From Halichoerus grypus (lineage: Eukaryota > Chordata > Mammalia > Carnivora > Phocidae), in assembly GCF_964656455.1 (NCBI RefSeq), contig NC_135719.1:132475444-132539443 (forward strand): DNA of 64,000 bases. Direction: 5' to 3'. Below are positions 44,869 to 56,510 of the stretch, in pieces. The notes beneath the pieces were generated by a model. That model made no database searches. It worked only from the letters and a program-made list of their open reading frames with translations, and had not been told where the DNA came from. The position numbers and the translations under genes are program-made. Within the stretch, counting starts at the first letter, position 1. Each line of letters opens with the position of its first letter.

Positions 44869-46734
44869 TTATATAGTGGGCAGGAATACATTGTAGCTTC
44901 CCTGGAGTACTCTCTCTGAAGGCAGTGAGGAACTATCCACTAGGGCCTGATATGTAAGTCTTAGAATTTGAAACTTTGCCAAGTGTATTTTTAACTTTTA
45001 TTACACGGAATAACCCTAGATTACATATGTGACATAAACAAAATCTACAGCAAAGTAGAGGTAATCCCAACAATATATAAATCTATAGTCATGTACCATA
45101 TTTCTTCTGTGTTAACTCCTAAAATATGAGATTTGAGTAGAAATATAATACAGTTTATTTCTTTTTTGAATTATATTTTCAAAAAAACATGTTAACACTT
45201 ATGTGATGTTTTCTAAAAACTATTTCATGAGGATAGTTGGAAATTTTGACAGATCGAATCATTAGATTAAGACTGGAAATAGCAAGTCATAATTTAAAAG
45301 AAATTTTAAAGAATTAAGTTGCAAATAACTATTAAATAGACTGAAATATAACTTATCATCAAGCAATTAAAAACTAAACTTATTAGGTTAATATTAGGCT
45401 TTTGAAAGTTAAAAAATGGCAATAGTAAAATATGAAACATTTTCATTAATTAAGTATTTAAAGGTATTTGAAAAAATTACTTTTGACTTAAATATATGTT
45501 TACAATCCCTTGCAGTCTATATATCTCAGTGATTTCTTTTTCTAGTCTTCCATCCATCCATCATTTTGCTAAAGGAAGACAGTAGACAGGTGTAAATGTT
45601 TCAATACATTCTTATAAAATGCTCCATGCATAATTAATTTTTTATTCTCAGAATCTGTTGGATCAATTTAAAATGCTGGAAGAAATTTCTGCATGCTTCA
45701 GTAATTCTTAGCTATACAGTTAAAGTACACAAAAATAAAATAAAATAATGAAAAAAGAAACACCTACAATTAGAAAAGCTAATTTTAAATACCCCAAATT
45801 TTGAAATCTGAATTGGATGAAAAGGATTTGGTTTGACAATCTCCTTATAAGATACCTCTAAATAATGTTACTTGCTTACTAAAATACTTAGGATGCAATG
45901 CATATCTCTGCCATTAAGAATTTCAGAGAAATGTCTATCTATCATCTATCTATGTATCTATCATCTATTATGTTCATGCCATGAACATAGAAATGGAAAC
46001 AAAAAAAGTAGCCAACATTTGAATTCACTGTAGCTTTGACTTCCTTGTTCAACGTTTTACTTCTTTGCTCACTTTGTTGATATAAAAATAGGGCCTTTTT
46101 CTGGCACAAACTCTTTTCTCTCTGGATGGCATTATAATATTATTCTGTTCTTCCCCTAGCTCAGGAGAGCTCAGGGAATTCATAGTCCAAGAAAAATAAG
46201 TGTATAATTAGGTCACAGGCCTCCCCAATCTAAGCGGACAGAAGTAGGCTGAGCAGCCAGCATGAGTGGGTGAAGAGAGAGCTTCTGCCTCAGTATCTTC
46301 TCCCTTTACCATTGGTTTGGGGAAATAATACATAAAATGAAAATATGAGAATTCAGGTCAGGATGATGCTATCAGTAATAATCAAGTCAGTTGAAGGAAT
46401 TTAGAAAATGTGAGATGCAAGAAAAATACTTCAATATAGCTTTGCTGCAAAATTCTCAGCTTTGCAGGGCTTTAGGGGATAAAGAGAATACAGAATGGTT
46501 TTTAAAAAAAGAATGAAAAGTCACCATTTAACAACAGGAAGTAAGGAGAATTATTTGGAATATATTTTACAATAAAGGAAAGCGTAAATTGAATTCAGAC
46601 TTCAAGGCTGAGCTAAAGTATATAGGTAGCTAAAAAATACCTGTGTTTTTATTAATGTTTGCTTCTTATGATCTAAATTAATATTACTGTCCAGATGTAG
46701 AGAAAACACCATGTGCAAAAGTGTTTCAGAATAA
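44869..46734. other. Unique AT-rich DNA
   Basis: No gene or transposon recognised. A degenerate TCTA repeat lies at 45933-45969. Confidence 0.5.
45933..45969. repeat. Degenerate (TCTA)n
   Basis: Units of TCTA/TCATCTA alternate over about 37 bp with one TATG interruption. Confidence 0.85.
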
Positions 46735-46915
46735 TTATCTATTTTTATCTTCACAAATATCCTCTGGAATTGTGGAGATTTTAATGATTATCATTTTGCA
46801 GATGGGAAAATAGTTTAAATAAATTGGTCAAGATCTTTTGATATCACATGATGAGTTGTGACAGATCTGGAACTCAAATACAGATTTTCTGAATCTCAGG
46901 CCCAGACTGTTCTTG
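46735..46915 (-). repeat. MIR, antisense
   Basis: TTTTGCAGATGGGAAAATAG, AAATTGGTCAAGATC, GATCTGGAACTCAAATACAG and CTCAGGCCCAGACTGTTCTT follow the reverse complement of MIR. Confidence 0.78.
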
Positions 46916-47961
46916 TTGGAGCTCACTAGATCTAATATATTACACACTGTCATTACTCAAAAAGAAATCAGAGAAAAGCAAAATCTTGTCAAGGTTTTTG
47001 ACAATTTTGCTCAATATGTTTCATGATACAAATTAGTAGGTACGTGACTTTGGCTGAGGTCCCTTACTATGGTTCTGGAACCCCAGCTCTGAGTGCACTT
47101 CTTAAAATGTTTTTGCATGGAAGACTCTGGAATTTTTTGCTTTCATTTATTAGGAGGTTATATGTGTGTGGACACACACACACACATATGAAACTGAAAT
47201 GAGATGATGTATATAAATTGCCTGGTGGATGCAAGGCCCATATTAGGCACTTACTGTTTGAGAGCAATTACAATTGTAACTATTTTCCCTTCCACAGAAG
47301 AGTGAATGCACTATGCTTTCTGATCTGCTATAGTCGAATGTAATTCACTTGAATAGCTGAAGTACTGTCTCCAAGTCTGGGACACGGAGACAGCTAACTT
47401 TCCTATTAGAATACTAGAGTTAATCCAATATTTGCTTTATTAGACATTATTTTTCAAGAAATGATGTCAGGCAAAGGAACACAGATGCAACACACCGTTA
47501 GCACCCTGAAGTGTGCAGCTTGGGAAAGAAATACCAAGCAGAGAAGTCCCAGAGCACACACGGCTCTAGAGCAATCCTAAGCCCACGGAGAACAGGTTTA
47601 GGCCAGTCATAGCTGGACAGAAGCATTGCAGCGGAGAGATTTCCCATGTCTCTAACATTCTTACCATTTATAACGACGTGAAGGCAGGGGAGAGCTGGGG
47701 CCTCTAGTGCTTCCTGGTCCAAGAAAGGGGCAGGTAGGAAAGGAAGCCCCCCAGAGCCCAGTCCATCTTCCTGGTCCTCCCTGAGCTAACTCAGATCCAT
47801 GAAGTCTCTTCTTTGCAGGTTCCAGAAAACAAAAGAGATGAGCCTCTGGGGACATCTTTATCTGTCCCTCCACCAATGGTTAACTTCGAGGGCAATTTTA
47901 TTTCACATTGTTGATGTTGTTAAAAGGAAGGTGTTTGCTAGGGAGACAGAACAAAGCTCAT
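46916..47961. other. Unique DNA, moderately GC-rich near 47.5-47.9 kb
   Basis: A possible MIR end (GATGTATATAAATTGCCTGG then CCATATTAGGCACTTACTGT) lies at 47206-47250. An alternating TG/CA inverted repeat spans 47160-47189. The minus-strand open frames 47498-47722 and 47661-47876 lie in the GC-richer part; I recognise no domain and cannot support an exon. Confidence 0.45.
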
Positions 47962-48374
47962 AATTTTTTTTTTTTTAAACTTGAAGAATAATTAACATAC
48001 ACTGTTATATTAGTTTCAGGTGTACAATATAATGATTCAACATTTTTATACATTGCTCAGTGCTCATCATGGTGAGTGTAATCTTATCCCTTTTATTTAT
48101 ATCACCCATCCCCTGCCCACCTCCCCTCTGGCACCACCAGAGTTTTGTTCTCTGTAGTTAAGAGTTAGGTTTTTTGTTTGTCTCTTTTTACTTTGTTTGT
48201 TTTGTTTCTTAAATTCCACATGCGAGGGGAATCATATGGTATTTGTCTTTCTCTGACTGACTTATTTCAGTTAACATTATACCCTCTAGATCCATCCATG
48301 TTGTCACAAGTGGAAAGATCTTGTTCTTTTTTATGGCTGAGTAATATTCCATTATATATATATATTATATACGT
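47962..48374 (-). mobile_element. L1 3' part, antisense (5' inverted copy)
   Basis: Poly-T then AACATACACTGTTATATTAG, TTTCAGGTGTACAATATAAT, CCCATCCCCTGCCCACCTCC and, at the ORF2 end, TTATGGCTGAGTAATATTCC. The remaining part of ORF2 appears in the opposite orientation to the right of a palindrome, suggesting twin priming. Confidence 0.85.
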
Positions 48375-48400
48375 CTATGGAGATATGCATATCTCCATAG
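48375..48400. repeat. Perfect 26-bp palindrome at L1 inversion junction
   Basis: CTATGGAGATATG is followed immediately by its exact reverse complement CATATCTCCATAG, with no spacer. It separates antisense L1 ORF2 sequence on the left from sense L1 sequence on the right. Confidence 0.95.
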
Positions 48401-48425
48401 TCAAATGGATGAAGAATACGTTATG

Positions 48426-48433
<8 letters not shown>
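48401..48433 (+). mobile_element. Short inverted L1 segment
   Basis: CAAATGGATGAAGAATACGT followed by TATGTATATATATG matches the sense L1 ORF2 stretch (ATGGATGAATGGATAAAGAA type) that lies just upstream of the antisense part at left. It is short and AT-rich, so orientation is likely but not certain. Confidence 0.55.

Positions 48434-48480
<47 letters not shown>
48434..48480. repeat. (TG)23 microsatellite
   Basis: A pure TG run of about 47 bp, the longest dinucleotide repeat in the window, follows the TATATATA of the inverted L1 segment. The low-complexity open frames on both strands here arise from it. Confidence 0.97.
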
Positions 48481-48483
<3 letters not shown>

Positions 48484-51400
48484 ATCTTAATCGGCCCAAC
48501 ATACTTTGGATGAATGCAGTGGTATCCTGCTATTTCGTCCCTTGGGGGCCATGTTTTTGGGGTTTTAGAAGACCTGATTTGGAGTGCTTGCCAATTTTCA
48601 TGCTGCAAACCACCTGCTATTACTAATTTCAAACTACCCACATGCTGTCACTGAACGTGGCTTTGGAAAGAGCTGCACCTAATGAATTTGTGCCAGATGG
48701 GAGGAGCTAGCTTCTCCAGACAACTGGGTGAACACGTACTATGTCACCAAAACGGGTACAATTTTGATGGTTAAAGAGATACTGTTAGTATTTAAAATGG
48801 GATGACAGATGCAAATCGAGATGGGTCTAAACAAAAAGAGACATAAATGCTGCAGCTCCAACACAAACATCTAGAAGGTAGTCAAAGAATCTTCCTCCTG
48901 CCATAACCTACACCCCCAGGATTCCTTTGGTTTGGTTGGTGTGGGAACTCTGTATAAGAATTCGATGATTTGTAAATTATTTTTCTTCCTGGATTTTGAA
49001 TCTCAAGTGGAGTTTCATATGATAAAAAAAGGACTTGGCTTTTTCCCCAAAACTTCCCTTGATGAGACTTTCTTTTAATTTTAATACTTAGTTTTTCTGG
49101 AATCTCAGACTCAGGAATGACCAATCTCTGGTTGTTCAGTTTTGTTTTTGTTTCAAGCTGTGAGGTATCCTGCAAATTTCTAATACTGCTAAAAAATTTC
49201 CCCATTTGTTTTTCTTCCCTTACATTACCTAGAGTCAGTTTCTGTTGTTTGTCACCCCAAACATAGTGGTGGTGTTGGGATGGAATAAAATGGAAGAAAG
49301 TATGTTTCTACATCACTGACCCACTCTGGTACACATATAGTAATGTGGGAAATACAACCCAAACAATCCCTCTAGAACTCTGAGCAGTTCTGGGAACAAG
49401 AGGGTGGGCAGGAAGTTCTTCAAAGAAAACTTAGTAGTTTATCTGTATAAACTATTTCAAGCAGCAAGACCAACAAATGTCCTTTCTGGGAATAATTTTG
49501 CAGACCAGGATTAAGTTAGAAATATTTGAAGACATTTGTCAAAAGTAACAAAACTAGATGACAAAAGAGATAGGCTTCAAACCCAATCTCTGTTCTGAGC
49601 TCTTTCTTCTAAGCATTCTTGCACACACCTGATCACACTTCTTAAAGGTGTCTGAGTTAGGCTTCTTAGTGGTAATGACAAGCTGATTTGTTCTGCACAT
49701 ATATCTCATGGCCCTAAAAATCAAACTCAGTTATTTTCATTTTAATTTATCTACTGTTTAGAAATCCATTTTTCTAAAAATGTATGAAAGAAAATTCTGT
49801 GGATCTTTTTTCTCAATTATATGCCACAAAACTTCAGCATAAATGTACTCAGGAAAGGAGTTAAGCTTTCTTGGAAATTCACTAATTTATCCAACAAGTA
49901 TGTATTAATCTTTATTATTATTGTATTTTGCTAGACACTATCTTAAGAATTTTGTTAATTTATGAACAAATCTTTGAGAATAGATTGTGGTGAGAATTTT
50001 TACCCTTCCCCTTAGTAAGGAAAGTGGTTGATCTTTCATTTCCATGTTGAAATTTCTTCTGGAATGCTTACTGGCGATTTCCTTGGATCAGGCAAATGAG
50101 AACAAACAAGTTGTCATTGGTAACACAACTCCTTCCCAGATGCTCTTTCTGTGTTCGGATGCACACTCCTTACTCCTCTGCTGTCCATGAGGAGGAGTTT
50201 TTCCTAATACTTCTGGTGCCCCTCCTGAGTTGAGGGGAAGAGGCTTACCTGGTTGTTGGGCGCAACTATTGATGGAATTGGTTGGATCCATCTAATAAAG
50301 TTGCTGAGCATGAGAAATTATTTCTCTCTCTCTTCTCTCTTGCCTATATCATCAGAGGCAGCAACACGTGTAATTATGAACTGTTTTTGCTCTATGAAGT
50401 CAAACTCTCACAGGTGGCCTTTTACAGAATCTAAAAAGGAGAGAAAGATGTGGAGAACTTGGAAGCCCATTTTTGCTTTCAAATAAGACACATCTCCCGC
50501 TAGCTTTCCACTAATACAAGCATCATTTTCTCTATCTGCTGATTCCTTTGTCTTAGTCTCAAGTTCAGAAATTCCAATGAGGAACTAGTTATTTTTTTCC
50601 CACATACTGAGAATGCTTGTTTTTGATTGCGGTGGAGTTAGACAAAGTTAAAAGTATGTGATACACGGTGTTGGGTCTTAGAAGCAGACAAAATTGCTGT
50701 AGTTAATTACATTAGGAGCAATGCTGAACTGCACCCTTTAGGTTTTATGTTGGCAGTGTTTGTATTGCTGTGTTTGGAAGAATCAGTATGAAAGGCTAAC
50801 TTCTAACTCACATTGTTCTGCTGATCTTTTCAGACATACAAATCAAGGTGAAAAATAGACCGAAATGTATTACACAAAAGGGGCGAGAAGAAAGCAGGGT
50901 ATCAGCAATATTATCTCATAAAAAAATGCATTGAAAGTGAATTAGTTGGATTCTTTATATTATTTTTTAATTTATTTCCTCTATGATAAAGTTGAAATTG
51001 TCAATGAAGCTTTAGCATAGCTGATAAAAATGAGGGAGATAATTGAAGAAACAAAAGAATCTGATGACCTCTGTTACTTAAGTCCATACAAATCAAAAAT
51101 AATCCATAGCAATTTGCTGTTTAGTTGTTTCCTCTGTGATCATTAGTTTCCAGAGATTACAAGTGCAAAACACACTTTCAGATGTAAGCAGCATTTAAAA
51201 TACAGGGCTAGAATTCACATTCACAATGAAATCTCAAAACAGATATGTTCTTATCTCACATTCATGGACTTTTTTTTGGGATCACACACAAACAAGTTTC
51301 TCCTCATGGCCACAAGTAATGGGACTGAAATCGAAAAGCTTTTTGATGCCAAAATTAATTTTATACTTTCCAGACATGTTAGTATATTGAAAGGCAATAT

Positions 51401-51514
51401 TTTCTTTGTTTCTTTTTCTGAATAATAGTAATATTACTTTTTATTATTGTAATTATAATTAACATATCTTTACATTATTAGAAGTCTTAAAAGACATGTG
51501 TAAAAATTGTCATC
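48481..51514. other. Unique DNA, SINE-free
   Basis: About 3 kb with no confident gene or repeat. TATCCAACAAGTATGTATTA with GCTAGACACTATC near 49890-49945 may be a MIR remnant. The 107-codon minus-strand open frame (48882-49205) has no recognisable domain. Confidence 0.5.
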
Positions 51515-51705
51515 GTAATTCTACTGAGTGTTTACTAAGGTATTTACATGTGTGATCTTAGTTTCTCCTTATAAATAAGACCTCTGATGTTAGTATAAGG
51601 ATCCTGAATTTGCTAGCAAAATCCTGAGCCTCAGAGAAGTTTAATAACTTTCATAATTTCAGACATGTTGAAGAGGTCACAGCCAGGGTCAGATCAATCA
51701 TATTC
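51515..51705 (-). repeat. MIR, antisense
   Basis: GAGTGTTTACTAAGGTATTT, GAGCCTCAGAGAAGTTTAAT, AACTTTCATAATTTCAGACA and CACAGCCAGGGTCAGATCAA follow the reverse complement of MIR, diverged. Confidence 0.6.
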
Positions 51706-51752
51706 TCATCAGCCAAACAAAATTGTTGTTTACATCTTGATGTGCTTCCTTC

Positions 51753-51773
51753 TGTGTGTGTGTGTGTGTGTGT
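51753..51773. repeat. (TG)n run
   Basis: About ten TG units lie between CTTCC and ATTCTAAATTG, just upstream of a SINE. Confidence 0.9.
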
Positions 51774-51799
51774 ATTCTAAATTGAGATAAGAATATATA

Positions 51800-52041
51800 G
51801 GGGTATCTGGATGGCTCGGTCAGTTAAATGTCTGACTCTTGATTTTGGCTCAGGTCATGATCTCAGGGTCGTGAGATTGAGCCCCATGTCGGGCTCCACA
51901 TTGGGCATGAAACCTACTTAAGATTCTCTCTCTTCCTCTCCTTCTGCTCTTCCCACCACCCCCTCACCCACACATGCATGTACTCTTTCTCAAAAATAAA
52001 TAAATAAATAAATAAATAAATTAATTAATTAATTAATTAAA
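51800..52041 (+). mobile_element. Older CAN-SINE with long (AAAT)n/(TTAA)n tail
   Basis: GGGGTATCTGGATGGCTCGG, GATTTTGGCTCAGGTCATGA, GTGAGATTGAGCCCCATGTC and a CT-rich body precede AAATAAATAAAT and ATTAATTAATTA tails. The TCTTGATTTTGG variant marks an older subfamily than the GCCTTCGGCT copies. No clear duplication. Confidence 0.93.
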
Positions 52042-52959
52042 AAACCACATTTATATATAATATATACTGCTGACCTCTATAAGTAAATATCTTCTTGGAT
52101 TTTATTTTTAAAAACAGATTGAAAATCCCTGGTTGTCTGAGCCATTATTTATTTGCCCACATCTTTATTATTGGTTGTAGCCTCATTTTTTTTTCTCTCT
52201 TATAAACAGTACTGTGGTGAACTTCTTTGCCCCTTAACTGTTGTTCAATTCTCTCACTTTAAGTAGATGATTGGATCAACTGGCCCCCAAAACACAACAA
52301 AATACTTTAATGTTTACTCTAAAATGGACGATTATGGATCATACTAAAGTGCCCTCCTACACCCAACACAAAATACATACAATGATGAACATAACCAATT
52401 TGGAAAGTAAGAGAATTCCCAGAAGCTAAATTGACCCTGAATCATGAGACCAGGGAGATTAATGGGAACTTATTTTAGTGACTGTCAATCCCCGGTGGCC
52501 AATGGGGTAGGTTTTATGGACTGTGAACACAGAACAAGGGAAAAAGTTGAGGCCCCTTATAAGGTAGGAAGTTGTGACAAACATCTCTGTTTAAACATCA
52601 GACCACAGAGTGATACCCTCCTGCCTCACCCTGTTAGAGAGTCTGTACACAATTTTCACGCTTCTGTATTATTCAGAGAGGAGAGTGTCTTTGCTGAGAA
52701 TTCCTAACTAGAAGATGACCCTCATGAGGGTTTTTAAGGCACTATTCACATTGCTTGTATGGCCCAAATAGCCAAGTTGATATTTAAAATTGGTTTAGGA
52801 TTGTCAGTGCTCCAAGGAATGCAATGGAGTGGCAGATCACAATCTCTCTGCAGGAAGTACCTTATAGCAAGGCTCAAAGGAATACTTGAAGAAAAATTTT
52901 CATAGATCATGAACTCAAAATTAAATAATATTACATCAGAGAAAATAAGGAACTATAGA
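52042..52959. other. Unique DNA
   Basis: Nothing certain. The part adjoining 52960 may be more of the old L1 that follows. The 87-codon open frame at 52444-52707 has no domain. Confidence 0.45.
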
Positions 52960-53480
52960 AAGAATATTAATAATGAATAATTATACCCCTGCCCAGTCTG
53001 ATATGTTGGAATGATCAAATACAGAATATAAATTACGTATGTCTAGTGTATTATAAAAAGGGAATCAAAAATGACTAAGCTCATAAAAAAATTGCTAAGA
53101 ATTAAAATATTGTGTAAAATGGATAAGCAGGCTAGAAAAAGATCCACTTGTAGAAGTGGTTCTAAAAGTAGAACATTTAGAAATGAAATTGTAGTCATTA
53201 AAATTAAGAATTCAATGGAGAGATTTAATAACTAATTTGAAAAAAAAACTAAAGAAAGAATGAGTAGATTAGAATTGGAGTAACAAAACACCTCTCAAAT
53301 ACAGTATAAAGACACAAAGAGAAGGGAAATTTGGTCGAGATCTCAAATCACCGAAGACAGAGTCAAAGTTAAAAACACTGACATTTAGAGTACCAGAAAG
53401 AGATAATACAGATGGAGAGGGTCATGAGACGCAGGCAAGTGGACTCAGAGATGGTTCCTGACCAAAGTGGAGCACATCAA
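52960..53480 (+). mobile_element. L1M/HAL1-like ORF1-region remnant, sense
   Basis: ACAGAATATAAATTACGTAT, AATGAAATTGTAGTCATTAA, AAGAATTCAATGGAGAGATT, AGAAAGAATGAGTAGATTAG and ACACAAAGAGAAGGGAAATT keep the order and A-rich purine style of old L1/HAL1 ORF1 sequence. Frames are broken. The boundaries are approximate. Confidence 0.55.
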
Positions 53481-54432
53481 GTACCCCCCAGAAATCTGGA
53501 ATTGGAAAAGTTTTCCAGTTTTGATCTCATGTTTACTAGAGCATGGAAAGGTACATTTGGAAAGTGGTGATAGGCATTTCCTAACTTGTAAACTAAACAA
53601 ACTCTTGTCTCAAGTGTGACTAACAAATCTAAACTTCAGTTTACTCAAATATATAACCAGTGTAACAATCAACCTCATAATGCTATAAAATAAATTAACA
53701 AGATGGTGTATTTAAGTTACTTGGCATATTAAATGACACATTATAAGTAACCGGTACATCTCAGCTACTTTTGTGGCTGTTACTTGACTTACTCTTTATT
53801 GAGCCTTTTATATTAGAGAGAATAACTTAGGAGCTACCAAAGCCATGGAGACAGAGGGGTGTTCCTGAGTTCTTAGACCAATCCCCTCCTTCCGATTCTG
53901 AGGACAACAGATCTTGTCCTATTTTATTTTATTTATTTTATTTTATTTTATTTTCTTAAATGCGCTCAAGTGAGCTTCTGTTACCTGTCATAGATATGCT
54001 CCAAATTATACTTATAAAGCAACATTAAAAGGACTATAATTTAAACCTCCCTGAAGCACATGCTGTATTAGGGAAGGGAATTTGCAACATCTAAAAGAAA
54101 ACACTGGGTGCTCCAAACAAAGGAGCTTCGCCTCTGTGATTCACCCATATCAAAAGTTATTTCACAATCTGGTAGTCCAGAGGACTGACTCAGAGTGACT
54201 GCACCCCTGGGCACCACACCTAACCTTCACCTGGGTCACCACACAGGCACCTTCATTGTCTTGCGTGCAGTCTACCATTAGTGTGAAATCTAGGCCAGCT
54301 GGTGGAAGCGACCCCATACTCTTTCTTTGTTTTCTTCCCTATTCCAACTATAACTTGCTAAAAGGAGCTTTAAATTTAATGTAGAACTCAACCACTTTCT
54401 AAACAAATGATGAGGAAGCAAAAAATAAATAA
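53481..54432. other. Unique DNA with (TTTTA)n
   Basis: Nothing recognised apart from the pentanucleotide run at 53921-53954. Confidence 0.5.
53921..53954. repeat. (TTTTA)n run
   Basis: Six to seven ATTTT units with one shorter ATTT unit follow CTTGTCCT. Confidence 0.9.
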
Positions 54433-54446
54433 GATATTGACATCTT

Positions 54447-54646
54447 TTTTTTTTTTTTAAGATTTTACTTATTAATTTGACAGAGAGAGACACAGCGAGA
54501 GAGGGAACACAAGCAGAGGGAGTGGGAGAGGGAGAAGCAGGCTTCCTGCTGAGCAGGGAGCCCGATGTGGGGCTCAATCCCAGGACCCTGGGATCATGAC
54601 CTGAGCTGAAGGCAGATGCTTAACGACTGAGCCACCCAGGCGCCCC
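54447..54646 (-). mobile_element. Young CAN-SINE with 14-bp TSD, antisense
   Basis: Antisense young form with tail AAGATTTTACTTATTAATTT and head end GAGCCACCCAGGCGCCCC. GATATTGACATCTT occurs at 54433-54446 and 54650-54663, preceded by AA and AAG respectively. Confidence 0.96.
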
Positions 54647-54663
54647 AAGGATATTGACATCTT

Positions 54664-55599
54664 GATTGACATGATATATAGGTATCAGAATTGCCGATTA
54701 TAAAAGGATAAGTAAGTCAGAAGGAAAGTCAGTAGTCGAGTGGGTAAAAACAAGATGGTGCCTCATTGGGGATTATAAGTATTACAATACACGAGAAAAA
54801 CTAAACACACTTCACATTAAAGGTATTTTTCCTGCATTCACCGTGGCAAGCATTGAAGTTTACCTTTATTGACACATAAAAAAGTTATTGTAGACTGTTA
54901 TGACACATTATTTCTTGCTGCCTTTTTTTTCCTTAACGACTTTCCTAAGACTATGTTATATAAATTGCTACTAGCATAAAACACATTTTTAGCAATAGAT
55001 AAAAGCAGATTCTTGGCTGCAAGAAGCAGATATTTCAACACCTGCTTTGGGCAGAATGCATTGAATTTTATGCCTTCTATTGTGATTTGAGTAATGCTAT
55101 CCCTGTTGTTTCTCCTTGGGGACCTAAAATGGTAATATCTTAATTTTTCAAACATCAATATTTGTTTAATGAGTGAGGCATATTTGCAAAACTCACTAAC
55201 AAGGTTCAAACCAAAAACATCTTTATACAACTGCAAAATCAGCAACTCAAAGCTTAAAGGATTTTTCAAACTTTACCATAACATAAATCATCAACTCTCT
55301 TTAAAATCAAAGTCAAAAAAGAGAGGGAGATTTTCTTTTTTCCACATCGGTTATTTTGCAATAGGCTTAAGGCCTAAGACTTCTACATGAAAATTAATTC
55401 TATAAAATAACATCTTATTTTAAAATTTCATTGTAAAAAGCTACATTTCATTAATTAAGAAACTATTAATAAATAATACCAAATGCTAGCTATTGGGCTA
55501 ATTTCTGTAACTATAAAGAGAAATAATTCAATATTGTAGATCTCAAAGGCAGTCTTCAAAGGAATCAGACAGTACCCCTCCTGTAAGAAGCACTCCACG
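54664..55599. other. Unique AT-rich DNA with a 123-codon open frame
   Basis: The minus-strand frame at 54898-55269 begins MKNPLSFELLILQLYKDVFG and ends in a basic RKKKAARNNVS tail. I recognise no family, see no start context or splice sites, and its Leu/Ile/Lys/Asn-rich composition is what AT-rich DNA gives by chance. Confidence 0.4.
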
Positions 55600-55985
55600 T
55601 AAAGTGGGAGTACTCAGGAGGATATGGAGAATGGGGTGGAGTGGGGTCAGAGAAGACTTCCCAGGGCAGTCAATGTCTAAACTGGTTGAATAGAAGTTAT
55701 TCCTATGGTGTTACAGAGAGTGATAACTACAAAGGCTCCGGGCTGAGAGAGAACCTGGTGGACTCTGGGAGCTTCAAATACTTCTGCCTGGTTTGAATGT
55801 GGACATGGGGGAGAGAAGACAGCTGAAGGCCTGTCATGGAGCGCATCACGGACCATATTAAAGAGATCAGATTTATTCTAAAAGCTACAGGGAGCTAACA
55901 AAGAAAGGCTTTAATGTAGGAAAAGGACGTGTTCTGACTTGTGATGTGACTCACTCTGGCAACAATATCAAGAATATATTGGTGG
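55600..55985 (+). repeat. Ancient conserved-type interspersed repeat, family not named
   Basis: GGTCAGAGAAGACTTCCCAG, ATTAAAGAGATCAGATTTAT, AAGCTACAGGGAGCTAACAA, GTGTTCTGACTTGTGATGTG and CTCACTCTGGCAAC keep the order of a very common mammalian repeat (AGAAGGCCTTCC ... TTTATTCTAAGTGCAATGGG ... GATCACTCTGGCTGC). I recognise the repeat but not safely its name. Confidence 0.6.
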
Positions 55986-56364
55986 GGCGTGACAAATGTT
56001 ACATTACTTGTGGCAACAAATAAGCACCCCAGTTAAAAAAAGTATAAAATGTCAATAGTGGTAGAACTTTTCTATCTGGTATAATTTAGCTTCCCAACCA
56101 TGCTTAATAAATTTAACATATTGAATAATTTGCAGATAATAAAGTGAATATCAAATAGATATAGTGCAGAAGATTCAGATCAATAATACATGCATTTATA
56201 AAGATACATTCTTTTCAGTTCAAGGATGGAATAGCACTTTTGCCAAAACCTATTACTATGAAAAAGTAAAGCTAGCATTCATTGGTCCACAACCACCAAG
56301 CAACTGTGTGATTAATTCTGTAGACTTTGCCTTCTTTAGTTCTGACCCCGAAACCTGTGAGTAG
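55986..56364. other. Unique DNA
   Basis: Nothing recognised; open frames at 56164-56364 and 56256-56471 have no domain. Confidence 0.45.
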
Positions 56365-56510
56365 GGGCTCTTATTCCTTTTATAATGACGAGAAAACAGA
56401 GATATATTGAGGTGTGTGACTTTCCAAGGCTCCCTAGCAGATCGTGGAATGAAAACCACATCTGACTTCAAGGACTATGGTTTTAATCTCTATGAAATAC
56501 GCTCCTTCTC
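56365..56510 (-). repeat. MIR, antisense
   Basis: GGGCTCTTATTCCTTTTATA, GACGAGAAAACAGAGATATA, TTTCCAAGGCTCCCTAGCAG and AAAACCACATCTGACTTCAA match the reverse complement of the MIR core and head. Confidence 0.65.

Noticed and set aside
47498..47876. Possible coding exon in a GC-richer patch
   Set aside because: Two overlapping minus-strand frames have no recognised domain, and I could not define credible splice sites or a conserved frame from this sequence alone.
48405..48641. Frames with long Val-Cys or His-Thr repeats
   Set aside because: They come from translating the (TG)n microsatellite on each strand.
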